A DNA stretch of 64,000 bases, from assembly GCA_004299845.1 (NCBI GenBank), contig CP036201.1, positions 2,356,001 through 2,420,000 on the forward strand, given 5' to 3'. The translations under genes were made by a program, and so were the position numbers. The notes beneath the pieces are model-generated. The model had not been told where the DNA came from. It saw only the letters and a program-made list of their open reading frames with translations, and ran no database searches. Below, piece after piece: positions 8,207-15,793 of the stretch (position 1 is its first letter; each line of letters opens with the position of its first letter). The stretch is from Verrucomicrobia bacterium S94. GTDB lineage: Bacteria > Verrucomicrobiota > Kiritimatiellia > Kiritimatiellales > Pontiellaceae.

Positions 8207-8707
8207 ATGAGTATTTCTTTCTGCATGTCAGATCGAATACTATTAATCATTATGGCTGTGTGCCTGCTTATCGGCGGGTACAAGCTCGTTTCCAGATCCC
8301 CCAGCGAAACCAAAGAGACCGCCCCCAAGACGGCTTCTCCTGCAGTTGATTCCGCTAAAACCGACTCCGGAAGCGCCACGCCGCAGCCCCACATCGCACC
8401 GCCCCCTCCCCTTGAGAAGGCATCCTCCGTCATAACTCCGGCACCGGCCGTCAACATCCCGAAACCGGCCACCGGAAAAAACGCCGCACCCGAAACCCCA
8501 CCGAAAATAAGCACAAAAGAACTTCGCAAACGCTATCATGTCGAAGGCATAGCACAAGGCAGTTCCGGGACCATGGTCATGATTAATCAGACCCCTCTGA
8601 AAGAAGGGGACACCCTTGGCGAACTCAAAATTGAGAAAATCGGACAAAACCACATCGACGTCATCTTTCAGGGGCAAAGCTATCATCTACGCGCCGAAGT
8701 ATTCTGA
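8207..8707 (+). CDS. Membrane-anchored protein with a GspB-like C-terminal domain
   Basis: 166 residues: one N-terminal membrane segment (about 9-25), a Pro/Ala/Thr-rich stretch (30-100) and a compact C-terminal domain (105-166) with LRKRYHVEGIAQGSS, MVMINQTPLKEGDTLGELK and HIDVIFQGQSYHL. The INxxPLxEGDxL...I pattern matches the periplasmic domain of type II secretion accessory protein GspB/PilP-like proteins. No secretion genes are nearby. The start at 8207 lies 7 bp after the previous stop; a second ATG at 8225 would also keep the membrane segment. Function is unknown, but the shared module suggests it acts with its neighbour. Confidence 0.65.
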   Translation: MSISFCMSDRILLIIMAVCLLIGGYKLVSRSPSETKETAPKTASPAVDSAKTDSGSATPQPHIAPPPPLEKASSVITPAPAVNIPKPATGKNAAPETPPKISTKELRKRYHVEGIAQGSSGTMVMINQTPLKEGDTLGELKIEKIGQNHIDVIFQGQSYHLRAEVF

Positions 8708-8732
8708 TCGAAAAAAATTTAAATAAACCGGA

Positions 8733-8761
8733 TTGACTCTGCCCGCCGGCACACGTATAAA
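8733..8761 (+). promoter_or_regulatory. Promoter of the tRNA-Ala gene
   Basis: TTGACT (8733-8738) and TATAAA (8756-8761) with an exact 17-bp spacer, 14 bp before the mature tRNA. Confidence 0.75.
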
Positions 8762-8774
8762 ACCCGTCTTTTCC

Positions 8775-8850
<76 letters not shown>

Positions 8851-8853
8851 CTT

Positions 8854-8887
8854 CAAAAGGACCTGCAGAAATGCAGGTCCTTTTTTT
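8854..8887 (+). terminator. Terminator after tRNA-Ala
   Basis: AAAGGACCTGCA and TGCAGGTCCTTT form a 12-bp stem with a four-base loop, followed by a run of seven T. Confidence 0.9.
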
Positions 8888-8991
8888 GACACTCATCTAT
8901 TCCGCCAATTCACTTACATCGCGTTTTAAGGCAGCTTTATACCCTGCACGAGAGGCAGGAGCGCGTTCTTTTTCCTTCAAGTCCAGACCTC

Positions 8992-9026
8992 AAAAAAGCC
9001 CCCGCCAAAATGACGAGGGCTTTTCT
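8992..9026. terminator. Probable terminator of the DUF1080 gene
   Basis: AAAGCCC and GGGCTTT form a 7-bp stem around a 15-nt loop with A-rich and T-rich flanks on either side, 26 bp after the minus-strand stop at 9052. It could work in both directions. Confidence 0.6.
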
Positions 9027-9051
9027 ATTTCCCACATTCTGCGCGCCTGAA

Positions 9052-9918
9052 TCAGTCTTCGAGAGGCCGAATCCAGATATTACGAAAGCGAACCGGATTC
9101 CCATGATCCTGCAGCTTCAACGGAAGAGCATCGGCATGAGCGGAATAAGGCCAGGCGGCGTGAGGCCCGCGCCAGCCGGTCCCCCCGGACAGAAAGATAT
9201 GATCCTGCACTAGTACACCGTTATGCAATACGGTAAACGTGGCCTTGCGCTTCACACTCCCGTCCTTATTAAACAGTGGACGATGGAAAATAATATCATA
9301 AGTCTGCCACTCACCAGGCGGCAGACAGGCATTCACCAGCGGTTTTTTCCGGCCGTACAGCGCGGCAGCCTGCCCATCGGGATAGGTTTTATTATTGTAA
9401 CTATCCAGCACCTGCACTTCATACGTTCCCATCAGAAACACCCCACTGTTTCCCCGCCTCTGCCCATCACCTTTAACCGTCACAGGTGCGGCCCATTCCA
9501 CATGCAGCTGACAGGAACCGAAACTTTGCCGGGTCTGGATATACCCGGCCTTTTTCACGGATTCCAATGCACCGTCCACAAGTTTCCATCGGGTTGGATT
9601 GCCTTTGCCATCGGTCCAGTTTTTCAGCGAAGCCTCCGTACCGTCAAACAGTACAATCGCATCAGAAGGTGCTGTACCCACCCGGTCACCGCAACTCGGA
9701 GTTCCCGGAGTAACGATCGGCGGCTGAGGCTGAATACGCTCATCTGTTTCATGCACCAGAATACCGTCTATTGTCATGAAATGAACGTCTTTACCTTTCG
9801 CATCCTTCTCAACCCAGGTCCTGATTTCCGGTTCATGCAGCGGCATGCCCGGCTCGGCCGGAACCCAAAACCCGCAAACCGCTGAAGCAAATAATACCAT
9901 TAATATTTTTTTCATCAT
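9052..9918 (-). CDS. Secreted DUF1080 protein (3-keto-disaccharide hydrolase-like)
   Basis: 288 residues with a signal peptide (MMKKILMVLFASAVCGFWVPA). The LamG-like jelly-roll DUF1080 domain fills about 85-288: ALFDGT-like opening (here IVLFDGTEASLKNW), WKLVDGALESVKKAGYIQT, then GNSGVFLMGTYEVQVLDSYNN, PPGEWQTYDIIFHRP and IRFRNIWIRPL-like end (VRFRNIWIRPLED). Members of this family, frequent in PVC and Bacteroidetes bacteria, hydrolyse 3-keto-glycosides during polysaccharide breakdown. It appears to be a single-gene unit. The substrate cannot be told from sequence. Confidence 0.88.
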   Translation of the reverse strand: MMKKILMVLFASAVCGFWVPAEPGMPLHEPEIRTWVEKDAKGKDVHFMTIDGILVHETDERIQPQPPIVTPGTPSCGDRVGTAPSDAIVLFDGTEASLKNWTDGKGNPTRWKLVDGALESVKKAGYIQTRQSFGSCQLHVEWAAPVTVKGDGQRRGNSGVFLMGTYEVQVLDSYNNKTYPDGQAAALYGRKKPLVNACLPPGEWQTYDIIFHRPLFNKDGSVKRKATFTVLHNGVLVQDHIFLSGGTGWRGPHAAWPYSAHADALPLKLQDHGNPVRFRNIWIRPLED

Positions 9919-10110
9919 TTCTCCTGTATCCCCGGTTTAAAACAAACGGAAGCATACGGTTTACTCCACCTCCGCCAAAAGTAACAACAGAATAATGAAC
10001 GGGAACCGGAAGATACATCTGACACCGGGCCCGGCTCTCCCCTCAGCTCCACTTCATAAACCCCGATTTCTTTTTTGCGATGCTCCGGCCCAGCGCGTTA
10101 GATTGCCCTT

Positions 10111-10656
10111 ATGGACCATCTGACACCAGAACATCGCTCATGGAACATGAGCCGGATCAGGGGAAGAGGCACCAAACCTGAACGGCAGGTCCGCTCCTTG
10201 CTGCATCAGGCCGGCTACCGGTTTACAGTAAACGGACCAAAAAACAGAAAACTGCCCGGAAAACCAGATATTGTTCTCCCGAAATATAAAACGGTCATTT
10301 TCGTCCATGGCTGCTTCTGGCACCGCCACGGCTGCAGAAAATCCACCATGCCGAAAACCCGCACCGCCTGGTGGCAGGCCAAATTCAACCGGAACGTTTC
10401 CAATGATCGGAAAAATCAGGCCCGGCTTACCGAACTAGGCTGGAATGTAATCGTTATCTGGGAATGCGAACTGAAAGAAGCCGAAGCAGTCAGCATCCAG
10501 CTGCTGGCCGAACTTTCCAGAGCCGCCACCCAAGCCATCCGCTACCCGACTGCCGAAGAGGAAAAATTATGGAAAGCGGCGGAACCCCCGGCTGCATATT
10601 CCGCACCGACCTCCGAACAGCATCAGAGTGCCCGACCCACCAAACCGCACCACTAA
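10111..10656 (+). CDS. vsr: Very-short-patch-repair endonuclease (Vsr)
   Basis: Vsr nicks 5' of T in T:G mismatches left by deamination of 5-methylcytosine. The 181-residue protein has the N-terminal SRIRGRGTKPE motif, KPDIVLPKYKTVIFVHGCFWHRH with the catalytic Asp and zinc-binding His/Cys residues, then RTAWWQAKFNRNV and ELGWNVIVIWECEL. The last 40 residues exceed the usual family length of 135-155 and are Ala/Pro-rich. A cytosine methyltransferase normally sits beside vsr; none is found in this window, so it is an orphan here. Confidence 0.93.
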   Translation: MDHLTPEHRSWNMSRIRGRGTKPERQVRSLLHQAGYRFTVNGPKNRKLPGKPDIVLPKYKTVIFVHGCFWHRHGCRKSTMPKTRTAWWQAKFNRNVSNDRKNQARLTELGWNVIVIWECELKEAEAVSIQLLAELSRAATQAIRYPTAEEEKLWKAAEPPAAYSAPTSEQHQSARPTKPHH

Positions 10657-11094
10657 GCGAGCGTGATATCGACAGCAGTCGGATTTCGAAAATTATCACT
10701 GACCGAACAGCGATCCTCCACCGACTTCAGCCATTGTGTTTCATACCATTTACTAAAACATTCCGGTCTTAACGACAGCGTTATTCCGCGCAGAGGCGCA
10801 GAGAGCGCGGAGCCGTTTATGACTGAATTTCTCTGCGTCCTCGGCGCCTCTGCGCGGGATCAAATTTATACCGGATAGTTTTAACGTTTGGTATCAGTTG
10901 CTTCATCCGCCGGAGTGTCCGGCGAAATTTTTACACCGATCAGTTGATACCCTGCACGCTCTTCGTTACTCATCCCCGGGACTCGGAAACTGAAAAGCAA
11001 CACCGGGCCCGGACGACACCGATGCAGACAGAACCAAAAGTTCTGCGTTAGAACAGACTTCTACCTGTCCGATTCACATGCCGTTTTTAAAAAT
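10657..11094. other. Gene-poor region with a long imperfect hairpin and an ORF remnant
   Basis: About 440 bp with no convincing gene. It holds the repeat at 10787-10856. On the minus strand from about 11040 to 10881 an open frame without a proper upstream start reads protein-like (PGPVLLFSFRVPGMSNEE, then AGYQLIGVKISPDTP), ending at the stop at 10881; its only ATG (10973) gives 30 residues without a ribosome site. It may be the tail of a lost gene. Confidence 0.4.
10787..10856. repeat. Inverted repeat of the CGCAGAGGCGC type
   Basis: CGCGCAGAGGCGC (10787-10799) and GCGCCTCTGCGCG (10844-10856) are exact 13-bp reverse complements. The inner flanks (CAGAGAGCGCGGAG and CTCTGCGTCCTCGG) extend the pairing imperfectly. 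Elements rich in CGCAGAGG/CCTCTGCG are known as dispersed intergenic palindromic sequences in many bacteria. This is probably one such element. Confidence 0.65.
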
Positions 11095-11268
11095 CTAAAG
11101 AGCCGCCGGCCGCAGACGTGCAATCAGCTTTTCAGGCGGCTCATTTTCCTGATGTGCCATGGAAATGGTTTCGAGTTCGCCGATTTCCGATGCGGAACCG
11201 CAGTTTTTCTCAAGGGCGCTGTCGACGGCATTCAGATATTCAACAAAATGCATTTTTGACCAGTTCAT
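11095..11268 (-). CDS. Small hypothetical protein (57 residues)
   Basis: Begins MNWSKMHFVEYLNAVDSALE and ends LIARLRPAAL. An AAAGG ribosome site sits five to six bases before the ATG. The protein is acidic in the middle and probably helical, with no membrane segment and one cysteine. It resembles no family I can name. It lies downstream of, and on the same strand as, the SpoU methyltransferase with a 92-bp gap. Confidence 0.55.
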   Translation of the reverse strand: MNWSKMHFVEYLNAVDSALEKNCGSASEIGELETISMAHQENEPPEKLIARLRPAAL

Positions 11269-11360
11269 AAAACCTTTCTTCCGATTCTGTTTATTCAGTA
11301 TTCCTGCGTTTTCTCCGGAATCCCGCTGATTCCATCATAAAGCCGCTCATTACACCCCGT

Positions 11361-11861
11361 TCAGCCGTCCGGAAACTGACGGCAGTATTCATACATCGCC
11401 ATAGAAGTGGCAGTGGCCACATTATGCGAAAAAGGCATCCCCCAAACCGGAATTTCAACAACCGCGTCAAGCAGCGCCAGACAATCCGTCGAAAGACCTT
11501 CGCGCTCGGCCCCGACAACAAGTGCGGTTTTTACCGGAAAGACATAATGGGCAAGCGGCGTGGAATTGGTAGTCTGTTCCAATCCGACCAGCGTATAGCC
11601 TTCCTGCTTCAATTTTCGAAGAACCGGCGGCAGACTGCTTTTCACCGTAAGACTGACCTGCCCGGCACCGTCGCGGGCAATACGGTCGACAAGCCGCACA
11701 TTTCCGGTCGCCAGAACTTCCCGGACACCGCAGCAACCTGCAGTGCGTATGATAGTGGACAGGTTGACATGACTGCGCAATGGACTGCAGGCAATCAGCA
11801 ACTGACGTTTTGCCGTAAGCTTTTGCGGCGGTTTATGGCGGATATGCTCGAATTCGATCAT
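11361..11861 (-). CDS. SpoU/TrmH-family RNA methyltransferase
   Basis: 166 residues covering a single SPOUT domain. Motif 1 is NLSTIIRTAGCCGV; motif 2 is ALVVGAEREGLS; motif 3 is VEIPVWGMPFSHNVATATSMAMYEY, the S-adenosylmethionine knot. These enzymes 2'-O-methylate tRNA or rRNA ribose. The N-terminal substrate-binding domain of TrmB/RlmB types is missing, so the target is unclear; TrmL- or TrmH-like activity is possible. In motif 3, His replaces the more usual Leu before Asn-Val. Confidence 0.85.
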   Translation of the reverse strand: MIEFEHIRHKPPQKLTAKRQLLIACSPLRSHVNLSTIIRTAGCCGVREVLATGNVRLVDRIARDGAGQVSLTVKSSLPPVLRKLKQEGYTLVGLEQTTNSTPLAHYVFPVKTALVVGAEREGLSTDCLALLDAVVEIPVWGMPFSHNVATATSMAMYEYCRQFPDG

Positions 11862-12164
11862 TATTCAGCCCTTGTGGCGAATCCCTGACGCCTGCGGCAC
11901 CTTTATTCCGCAGGAAAACAGATGCAACGGCTCAGGCGTTGATTTGATTCCAGGCCGGAACCGGGCCGGTACAACGCACCGAACGCCTTCTCTGCTACGC
12001 ACCGTGCCTGCCTCCGATAGATGCCGGGAACCTACGCTAACCCTTCGGATACCGCAAGAAAAAGCTTTTTGCCACATGCCCATCGAAACTCTTTACAGCC
12101 ACTTTCTCCGCCGAGAGTACACCCTCCGGGCGAACGTTGTGCTGTGCTGTCGAAGCCCGAATGA
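11862..12164. other. Intergenic region upstream of the SpoU gene
   Basis: About 300 bp with no convincing gene. The inverted repeat CCTGCGG/CCGCAGG (11891-11897 and 11908-11914) lies about 30 bp upstream of the SpoU start and could form a small hairpin in its leader. Confidence 0.4.
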
Positions 12165-12392
12165 TCAACAGACGGGATCACCCCATTCGTGCATACGGCG
12201 GGCATAGCATTTCCGATGAGTATCCAGAAACGTTCTGATCTCCTGATCATCCATCTCATCAATAGCCTGGTTGGCTTCCACTTCCGGTTTACCCCGGAGC
12301 TGCCGCAGCGGACAGTTCCGAGCCGCTGCTTTATGAGGACATTCCATAACCAGCCCTTTAATCCATATTCTATTATTCAGTTTCTGATTCAT
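12165..12392 (-). CDS. Small cysteine-containing hypothetical protein
   Basis: 75 residues. Four cysteines (MECPHK, RNCPLR, HRKCYAR and the C-terminal Cys) and two nearby histidines could bind a metal, but no standard zinc-ribbon spacing is met. The centre is acidic (ANQAIDEMDDQEI). Two starts have ribosome sites: 12392 (GGAGA) and 12347 (AAAGGG, six bases before ATG). I recognise no family. Confidence 0.55.
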   Translation of the reverse strand: MNQKLNNRIWIKGLVMECPHKAAARNCPLRQLRGKPEVEANQAIDEMDDQEIRTFLDTHRKCYARRMHEWGDPVC

Positions 12393-12532
12393 AGTTTCTC
12401 TCCGCTCTCACCACGAGGATACACCCGATTCCAAAACTGGCGACAAGAAAACAACACTAGCGCTTCTTTGTATTTCATCTTCCTAATCAACAGCATGTAC
12501 AAACGGGCCCCATCCGGAGCCGTAATGCAAAA

Positions 12533-12554
12533 AGGCCGGGAGATCTCCCGGCCT
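12533..12554 (-). terminator. Terminator after the STAS gene
   Basis: A perfect 22-bp palindrome with GGCCGGGAGA arms, followed on the minus strand by five T. It lies 30 bp after the stop at 12585. Confidence 0.88.
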
Positions 12555-12584
12555 GACGCTGAATCAGATAACAACAAAATTGAA

Positions 12585-12926
12585 TCAGTAGCTGTTTATC
12601 GCGATCTCAAGATTGTCAAAGATTTCAAAATGGCGGTGAGCGCGGATGATTTCAAACACCCGCTTGGGCCCGGTCTGCAAACAGGAAATTTTGATGTCAC
12701 CACCTAAATCCCGAATCTTACTGGCGAGTGAAAGCAGTGCTCCGATACCGGAGCTGTCGATCATATCGACATCAGACATATCGATGACATAATTCTGAAC
12801 CTTAGAGGCGGGCGAGATGAGCGTGGCCAGCTCGCGGCGGAAATCATCGACAGTGGATGCTGAAAGCTCATCGGGAATTTTAACCACTCCCACAACCATT
12901 CTTCCGTTTGACTGTACGTCTACCAT
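12585..12926 (-). CDS. STAS-domain anti-sigma factor antagonist
   Basis: 113 residues, a complete SpoIIAA-like STAS domain. The conserved DMIDSSGIGALLSLASKI (about residues 54-71) includes the serine that partner kinases phosphorylate. Such proteins release a sigma factor or response pathway when dephosphorylated. No anti-sigma kinase or phosphatase is adjacent, so the partner is encoded elsewhere. A GGGAGA ribosome site precedes the start. It is a single-gene unit closed by a terminator. Confidence 0.88.
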   Translation of the reverse strand: MVDVQSNGRMVVGVVKIPDELSASTVDDFRRELATLISPASKVQNYVIDMSDVDMIDSSGIGALLSLASKIRDLGGDIKISCLQTGPKRVFEIIRAHRHFEIFDNLEIAINSY

Positions 12927-13050
12927 TTATTTTCTCCCGTAATATAAAAATCAAGGAGCAGAATGTGCATCACAAACTGCATTCCTACAGCTATAGTGGC
13001 AGAATCACGCATTGAGCACATGTATTTTTTGCGGATATGATTTAAAATCG

Positions 13051-13080
13051 AAAAGCCCGGTCGGAAAACCGGGACTTTTC
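13051..13080 (-). terminator. Terminator after the small membrane protein gene
   Basis: AAAAGCCCGGT and ACCGGGACTTTT pair with one bulged base around a short loop, followed by T-rich sequence on the minus strand. Confidence 0.7.
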
Positions 13081-13086
13081 TCTAAT

Positions 13087-13233
13087 TTATTTTTGTTTCG
13101 GCCCCTTTGAGAGCCGCCGGTTGTGAAACCAGCGGAAAACAATCGCTCCGCCCAGGAAAACCAGCCCAACAATCAGCATGGGAATCACATCGCCGGGCGG
13201 CGGTTCACAATAAGGTATGGCAGTTTCTTCCAT
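13087..13233 (-). CDS. Small single-pass membrane protein (48 residues)
   Basis: Begins MEETAIPYCEPPPGDVIP, then a clear membrane helix (MLIVGLVFLGGAIVF, about 19-33) and a basic tail RWFHNRRLSKGPKQK, which fits an N-out/C-in topology. The ribosome site is weak. A terminator starts 7 bp after the stop and the slyD-like gene lies 65 bp upstream on the same strand, which together support a real gene. Function unknown. Confidence 0.55.
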   Translation of the reverse strand: MEETAIPYCEPPPGDVIPMLIVGLVFLGGAIVFRWFHNRRLSKGPKQK

Positions 13234-13297
13234 GGAATCTCTGAACGGACGTTATCCCAGGTACCCACAGGCAACATGAACCTCAGCTCTCCATCGT

Positions 13298-13720
13298 TCA
13301 ATCAACAGAAACCAGTTCAAGCTCAAAATTGAGTGCCTGACCGGCAAGCTGATGATTGGCATCGATTACGATATGAGCATCTTCAACAGCGGTAACCGTG
13401 ACAGGCACGGGCTGCCCCTGCGGGCCCTGCATCTGAAGCATCATGCCGACTTCCGGTTTAAGGTCCTCCGGAAGCTGGGATTTATCGAAATTCATCACAA
13501 GATCTTCACGACGTTCACCATAGGCCTCTTCAGCAGGAATATTGATGGTCTTTTTTTCACCGACCGTCATATCGGCCACGCCTTTTTCAAAACCGGGAAT
13601 AACCATACCGGCACCCATTTCAAATTCCAGCGGCTCACGACCTGCAGAGGAATCGAACTGCGTTCCGTCGTCGAGCGTTCCGGTGTAGTGGATTTTTACT
13701 TTCTGTCCGTTTTCAATCAT
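13298..13720 (-). CDS. FKBP-type peptidyl-prolyl isomerase (SlyD-like)
   Basis: 140 residues. FKBP halves KVKIHYTGTLDDGTQFDSS and GFEKGVADMTVGEKKTI flank an IF-type insert (residues about 65-125: EEAYGERREDLV, QVPVTVTAV-like, NHQLAGQALNFELELV), the SlyD chaperone arrangement. It catalyses proline isomerisation and assists folding. The His/Cys-rich metal-binding tail of E. coli SlyD is absent. Confidence 0.92.
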   Translation of the reverse strand: MIENGQKVKIHYTGTLDDGTQFDSSAGREPLEFEMGAGMVIPGFEKGVADMTVGEKKTINIPAEEAYGERREDLVMNFDKSQLPEDLKPEVGMMLQMQGPQGQPVPVTVTAVEDAHIVIDANHQLAGQALNFELELVSVD

Positions 13721-13919
13721 TGAACGGTCCTTTCATATTTTATTTTCCGGATACTGACTTTCGATTTCATGAACTCATGCGGCGCAGCCCGGTCGGAAAA
13801 ACTGTCGCAGGCGCAAAAACGGCAACCCGCATTCATCAATCAAAAATCTATGATTCAGGCACCCTACAGGCATTAGGCCGAATATCAACCTTATTAAGGG
13901 AAACACGACCGTATTCCGG

Positions 13920-15047
13920 CTAAAATTTCCGATGGCGACGCATCCCTTTTTTCTTCCCCGGGACTTTTCCGGGCGGAGCCTCCATAGGCCGGAATTCTTT
14001 TTTGCCGCAGCGCTTCCCGATATGAGAAACCGCGAGCCGGGCCGTAGAAAAAGCCGCCTGCAGATTGTAGCCGCCGGTGGGACCGTCCACATCCATCACT
14101 TCGCCGGCAAAGTAAAGGCCGGAACAGATCCTGGATTCCAGAGTCCGGGAGTTGAGATCACGCAGATCAACTCCGCCGACGGTGATCATCGCCTCCTTAA
14201 TAGGCCGGGTCCTGAGCGGACGGATTTCTTCGATGGTTCCATCGGGCAGGTTGACCTTCAAAATACAGTCTTTGAGGTTTTTCCGGGCAATAATGCGCGA
14301 CGCATCGGTGAGCGCTGTACCGCCGACGCCCCATTTTTCGATTTCAAATACTCCGCGCGTTGTACCATGCAGAAGGCCGCTGCTCAGCACATCGACAGTA
14401 ACGTTTTCAACCATCTGCCCCACCCGCCCTTTTATCTCCGGCGGCGCAACTTCGAAACCGACGAGTCCCGGTCGGTAGGGCACTATTTTATGCCCCAACC
14501 TTCCGGCCCATTGCTGACCATCACCGACGGAGCCGGTTTTGGGATAACTGATGCCTCCCGTGGCAATAAGAACATATTTTGATTCGACCACAAAGTTATC
14601 GGTGATGACACGAAAGCCGGCATCCGTTTTTTCAAGATTCCGAACCGTTGAGGAACAGGAAAGTGATATATTGCGCTCACGCAGCTGGTCGGTGAAAAAG
14701 TTGAGTACATCCATGGCGCGTTCGGAGCGGGGATAAACTTTATTTCCGGATTTAACAGCAGTTTTAAGTCCATTGGCCGAAAACCAACGCTGAAGCATTG
14801 AGGGCGTAAACGCCTCAATAGCGGGCCGAAGAAAAGGCCCCACGGGATCGCCGAACATCTGCAGCATGCGGTCCGCCGAAATATTGGTCGTCAGGTTGCA
14901 ACGCGAATTGCCGCACATCAACAGCTTGCGACCGGGTTTACCTTTCCGCTCGAGCACCAGAGCCCGCAGCCCGAGCTCCCCGGCCGCACTTCCCGCCATA
15001 AGACCGGCTGCCCCTCCGCCAATAATGATGAGATCTGTTTTACACAT
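13920..15047 (-). CDS. BaiN/RdsA-family NAD(P)/FAD-dependent oxidoreductase
   Basis: 375 residues, HI0933-like flavoprotein. The N-terminal FAD site is LIIIGGGAAGLMAGSAA, followed by ERKGKPGRKLLMCGNSRCN, a family signature. Later landmarks are LIATGGISYPKTGSVGDGQQWA, the GGVDLRDLNSRTLES region and FAGEVMDVDGPTGGYNLQAAFSTA at the C-terminus. Substrate is not predictable; relatives reduce bile acid intermediates or are uncharacterised. Monocistronic. The last 15 residues are strongly basic. Confidence 0.9.
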   Translation of the reverse strand: MCKTDLIIIGGGAAGLMAGSAAGELGLRALVLERKGKPGRKLLMCGNSRCNLTTNISADRMLQMFGDPVGPFLRPAIEAFTPSMLQRWFSANGLKTAVKSGNKVYPRSERAMDVLNFFTDQLRERNISLSCSSTVRNLEKTDAGFRVITDNFVVESKYVLIATGGISYPKTGSVGDGQQWAGRLGHKIVPYRPGLVGFEVAPPEIKGRVGQMVENVTVDVLSSGLLHGTTRGVFEIEKWGVGGTALTDASRIIARKNLKDCILKVNLPDGTIEEIRPLRTRPIKEAMITVGGVDLRDLNSRTLESRICSGLYFAGEVMDVDGPTGGYNLQAAFSTARLAVSHIGKRCGKKEFRPMEAPPGKVPGKKKGMRRHRKF

Positions 15048-15097
15048 AGACAGCGATCTTTGCAGAATCTATAGTCTCATCCAATAAAGGAGATACC

Positions 15098-15673
15098 ATG
15101 AATCGCACCGTTTTTTTCCTCTTCACCCTTTCTGCAGCGGTTATGCTGACCGGATGCTCCAGCCTGAAAGTGCACTCCAGGCAGGCGGTCGACTTTGACT
15201 TCGGCAGTGTGAAAACCTATAAATGGGTATCCGCCCCCCAAAACATCCTCAACGAAGATGATACCTATCTCCATGAAAACGTACAGATAGCCCTGAACAA
15301 CCAGCTCATGCAGCGCGGATGGACCCCGGTTCCGGAATCCGATGACGCTAACGTTCAGATTGTCTACTATATCAAACTCATGGAGCATCAGGAATATGCA
15401 GGTACTCCAACACAGGAGGAATCGCGCGTAACCGGCGGATTTACCTATAACGCCGACAAGGGCAGCTGGGGATATAGCGATCAGCCATCCGATCTCAATA
15501 TCTACAACATTGAAATCGGTACGCTCACCCTTCTGATTTACAGCGCGCAATCCGGCGAAAAAATCTGGGACGGCACACTGGAAACCCGTATTGATCGTTC
15601 CTCCCCCGTTGAAAAGCAACAGCGGCTGCTGAACCAGATCGCGTTCCGGATCATTGACGAAATCCCTGAATAG
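15098..15673 (+). CDS. DUF4136 lipoprotein
   Basis: 191 residues. Signal peptide and lipobox LTGC (Cys about 20), then a DUF4136 domain: VDFDFGSVKTYKWVSAP, alternating strands through IEIGTLTLLIYSAQSGEKIWDGT, and the closing RLLNQIAFRIIDEIPE. The family is secreted or outer-membrane associated, with unknown function. An AAAGGAG ribosome site precedes the ATG. It is divergent from the BaiN-type gene. Confidence 0.88.
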   Translation: MNRTVFFLFTLSAAVMLTGCSSLKVHSRQAVDFDFGSVKTYKWVSAPQNILNEDDTYLHENVQIALNNQLMQRGWTPVPESDDANVQIVYYIKLMEHQEYAGTPTQEESRVTGGFTYNADKGSWGYSDQPSDLNIYNIEIGTLTLLIYSAQSGEKIWDGTLETRIDRSSPVEKQQRLLNQIAFRIIDEIPE

Positions 15674-15706
15674 ACCTTCAGCGGCTATTCGCAGAATCTC
15701 TATCAT

Positions 15707-15717
15707 ACCTTCGAAGA
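15707..15717. promoter_or_regulatory. Upstream copy of the ACCTTCGAAG site
   Basis: ACCTTCGAAGA, near-identical to the palindrome 62 bp downstream. The pair brackets the promoter region of the winged-helix regulator and may be its operators. Confidence 0.5.
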
Positions 15718-15768
15718 TCTGAAAGTAATTCAGCTGTTATTCACTTAAATTTTAAACTTAACTTTTAC

Positions 15769-15780
15769 ACCTTCGAAGGT
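15769..15780. promoter_or_regulatory. ACCTTCGAAGGT palindrome before the winged-helix gene
   Basis: Perfect 12-bp palindrome ending 13 bp before the ATG of the regulator. Together with the site at 15707 it suggests autoregulation. Confidence 0.55.
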
Positions 15781-15793
15781 TTAAATAAAAACA

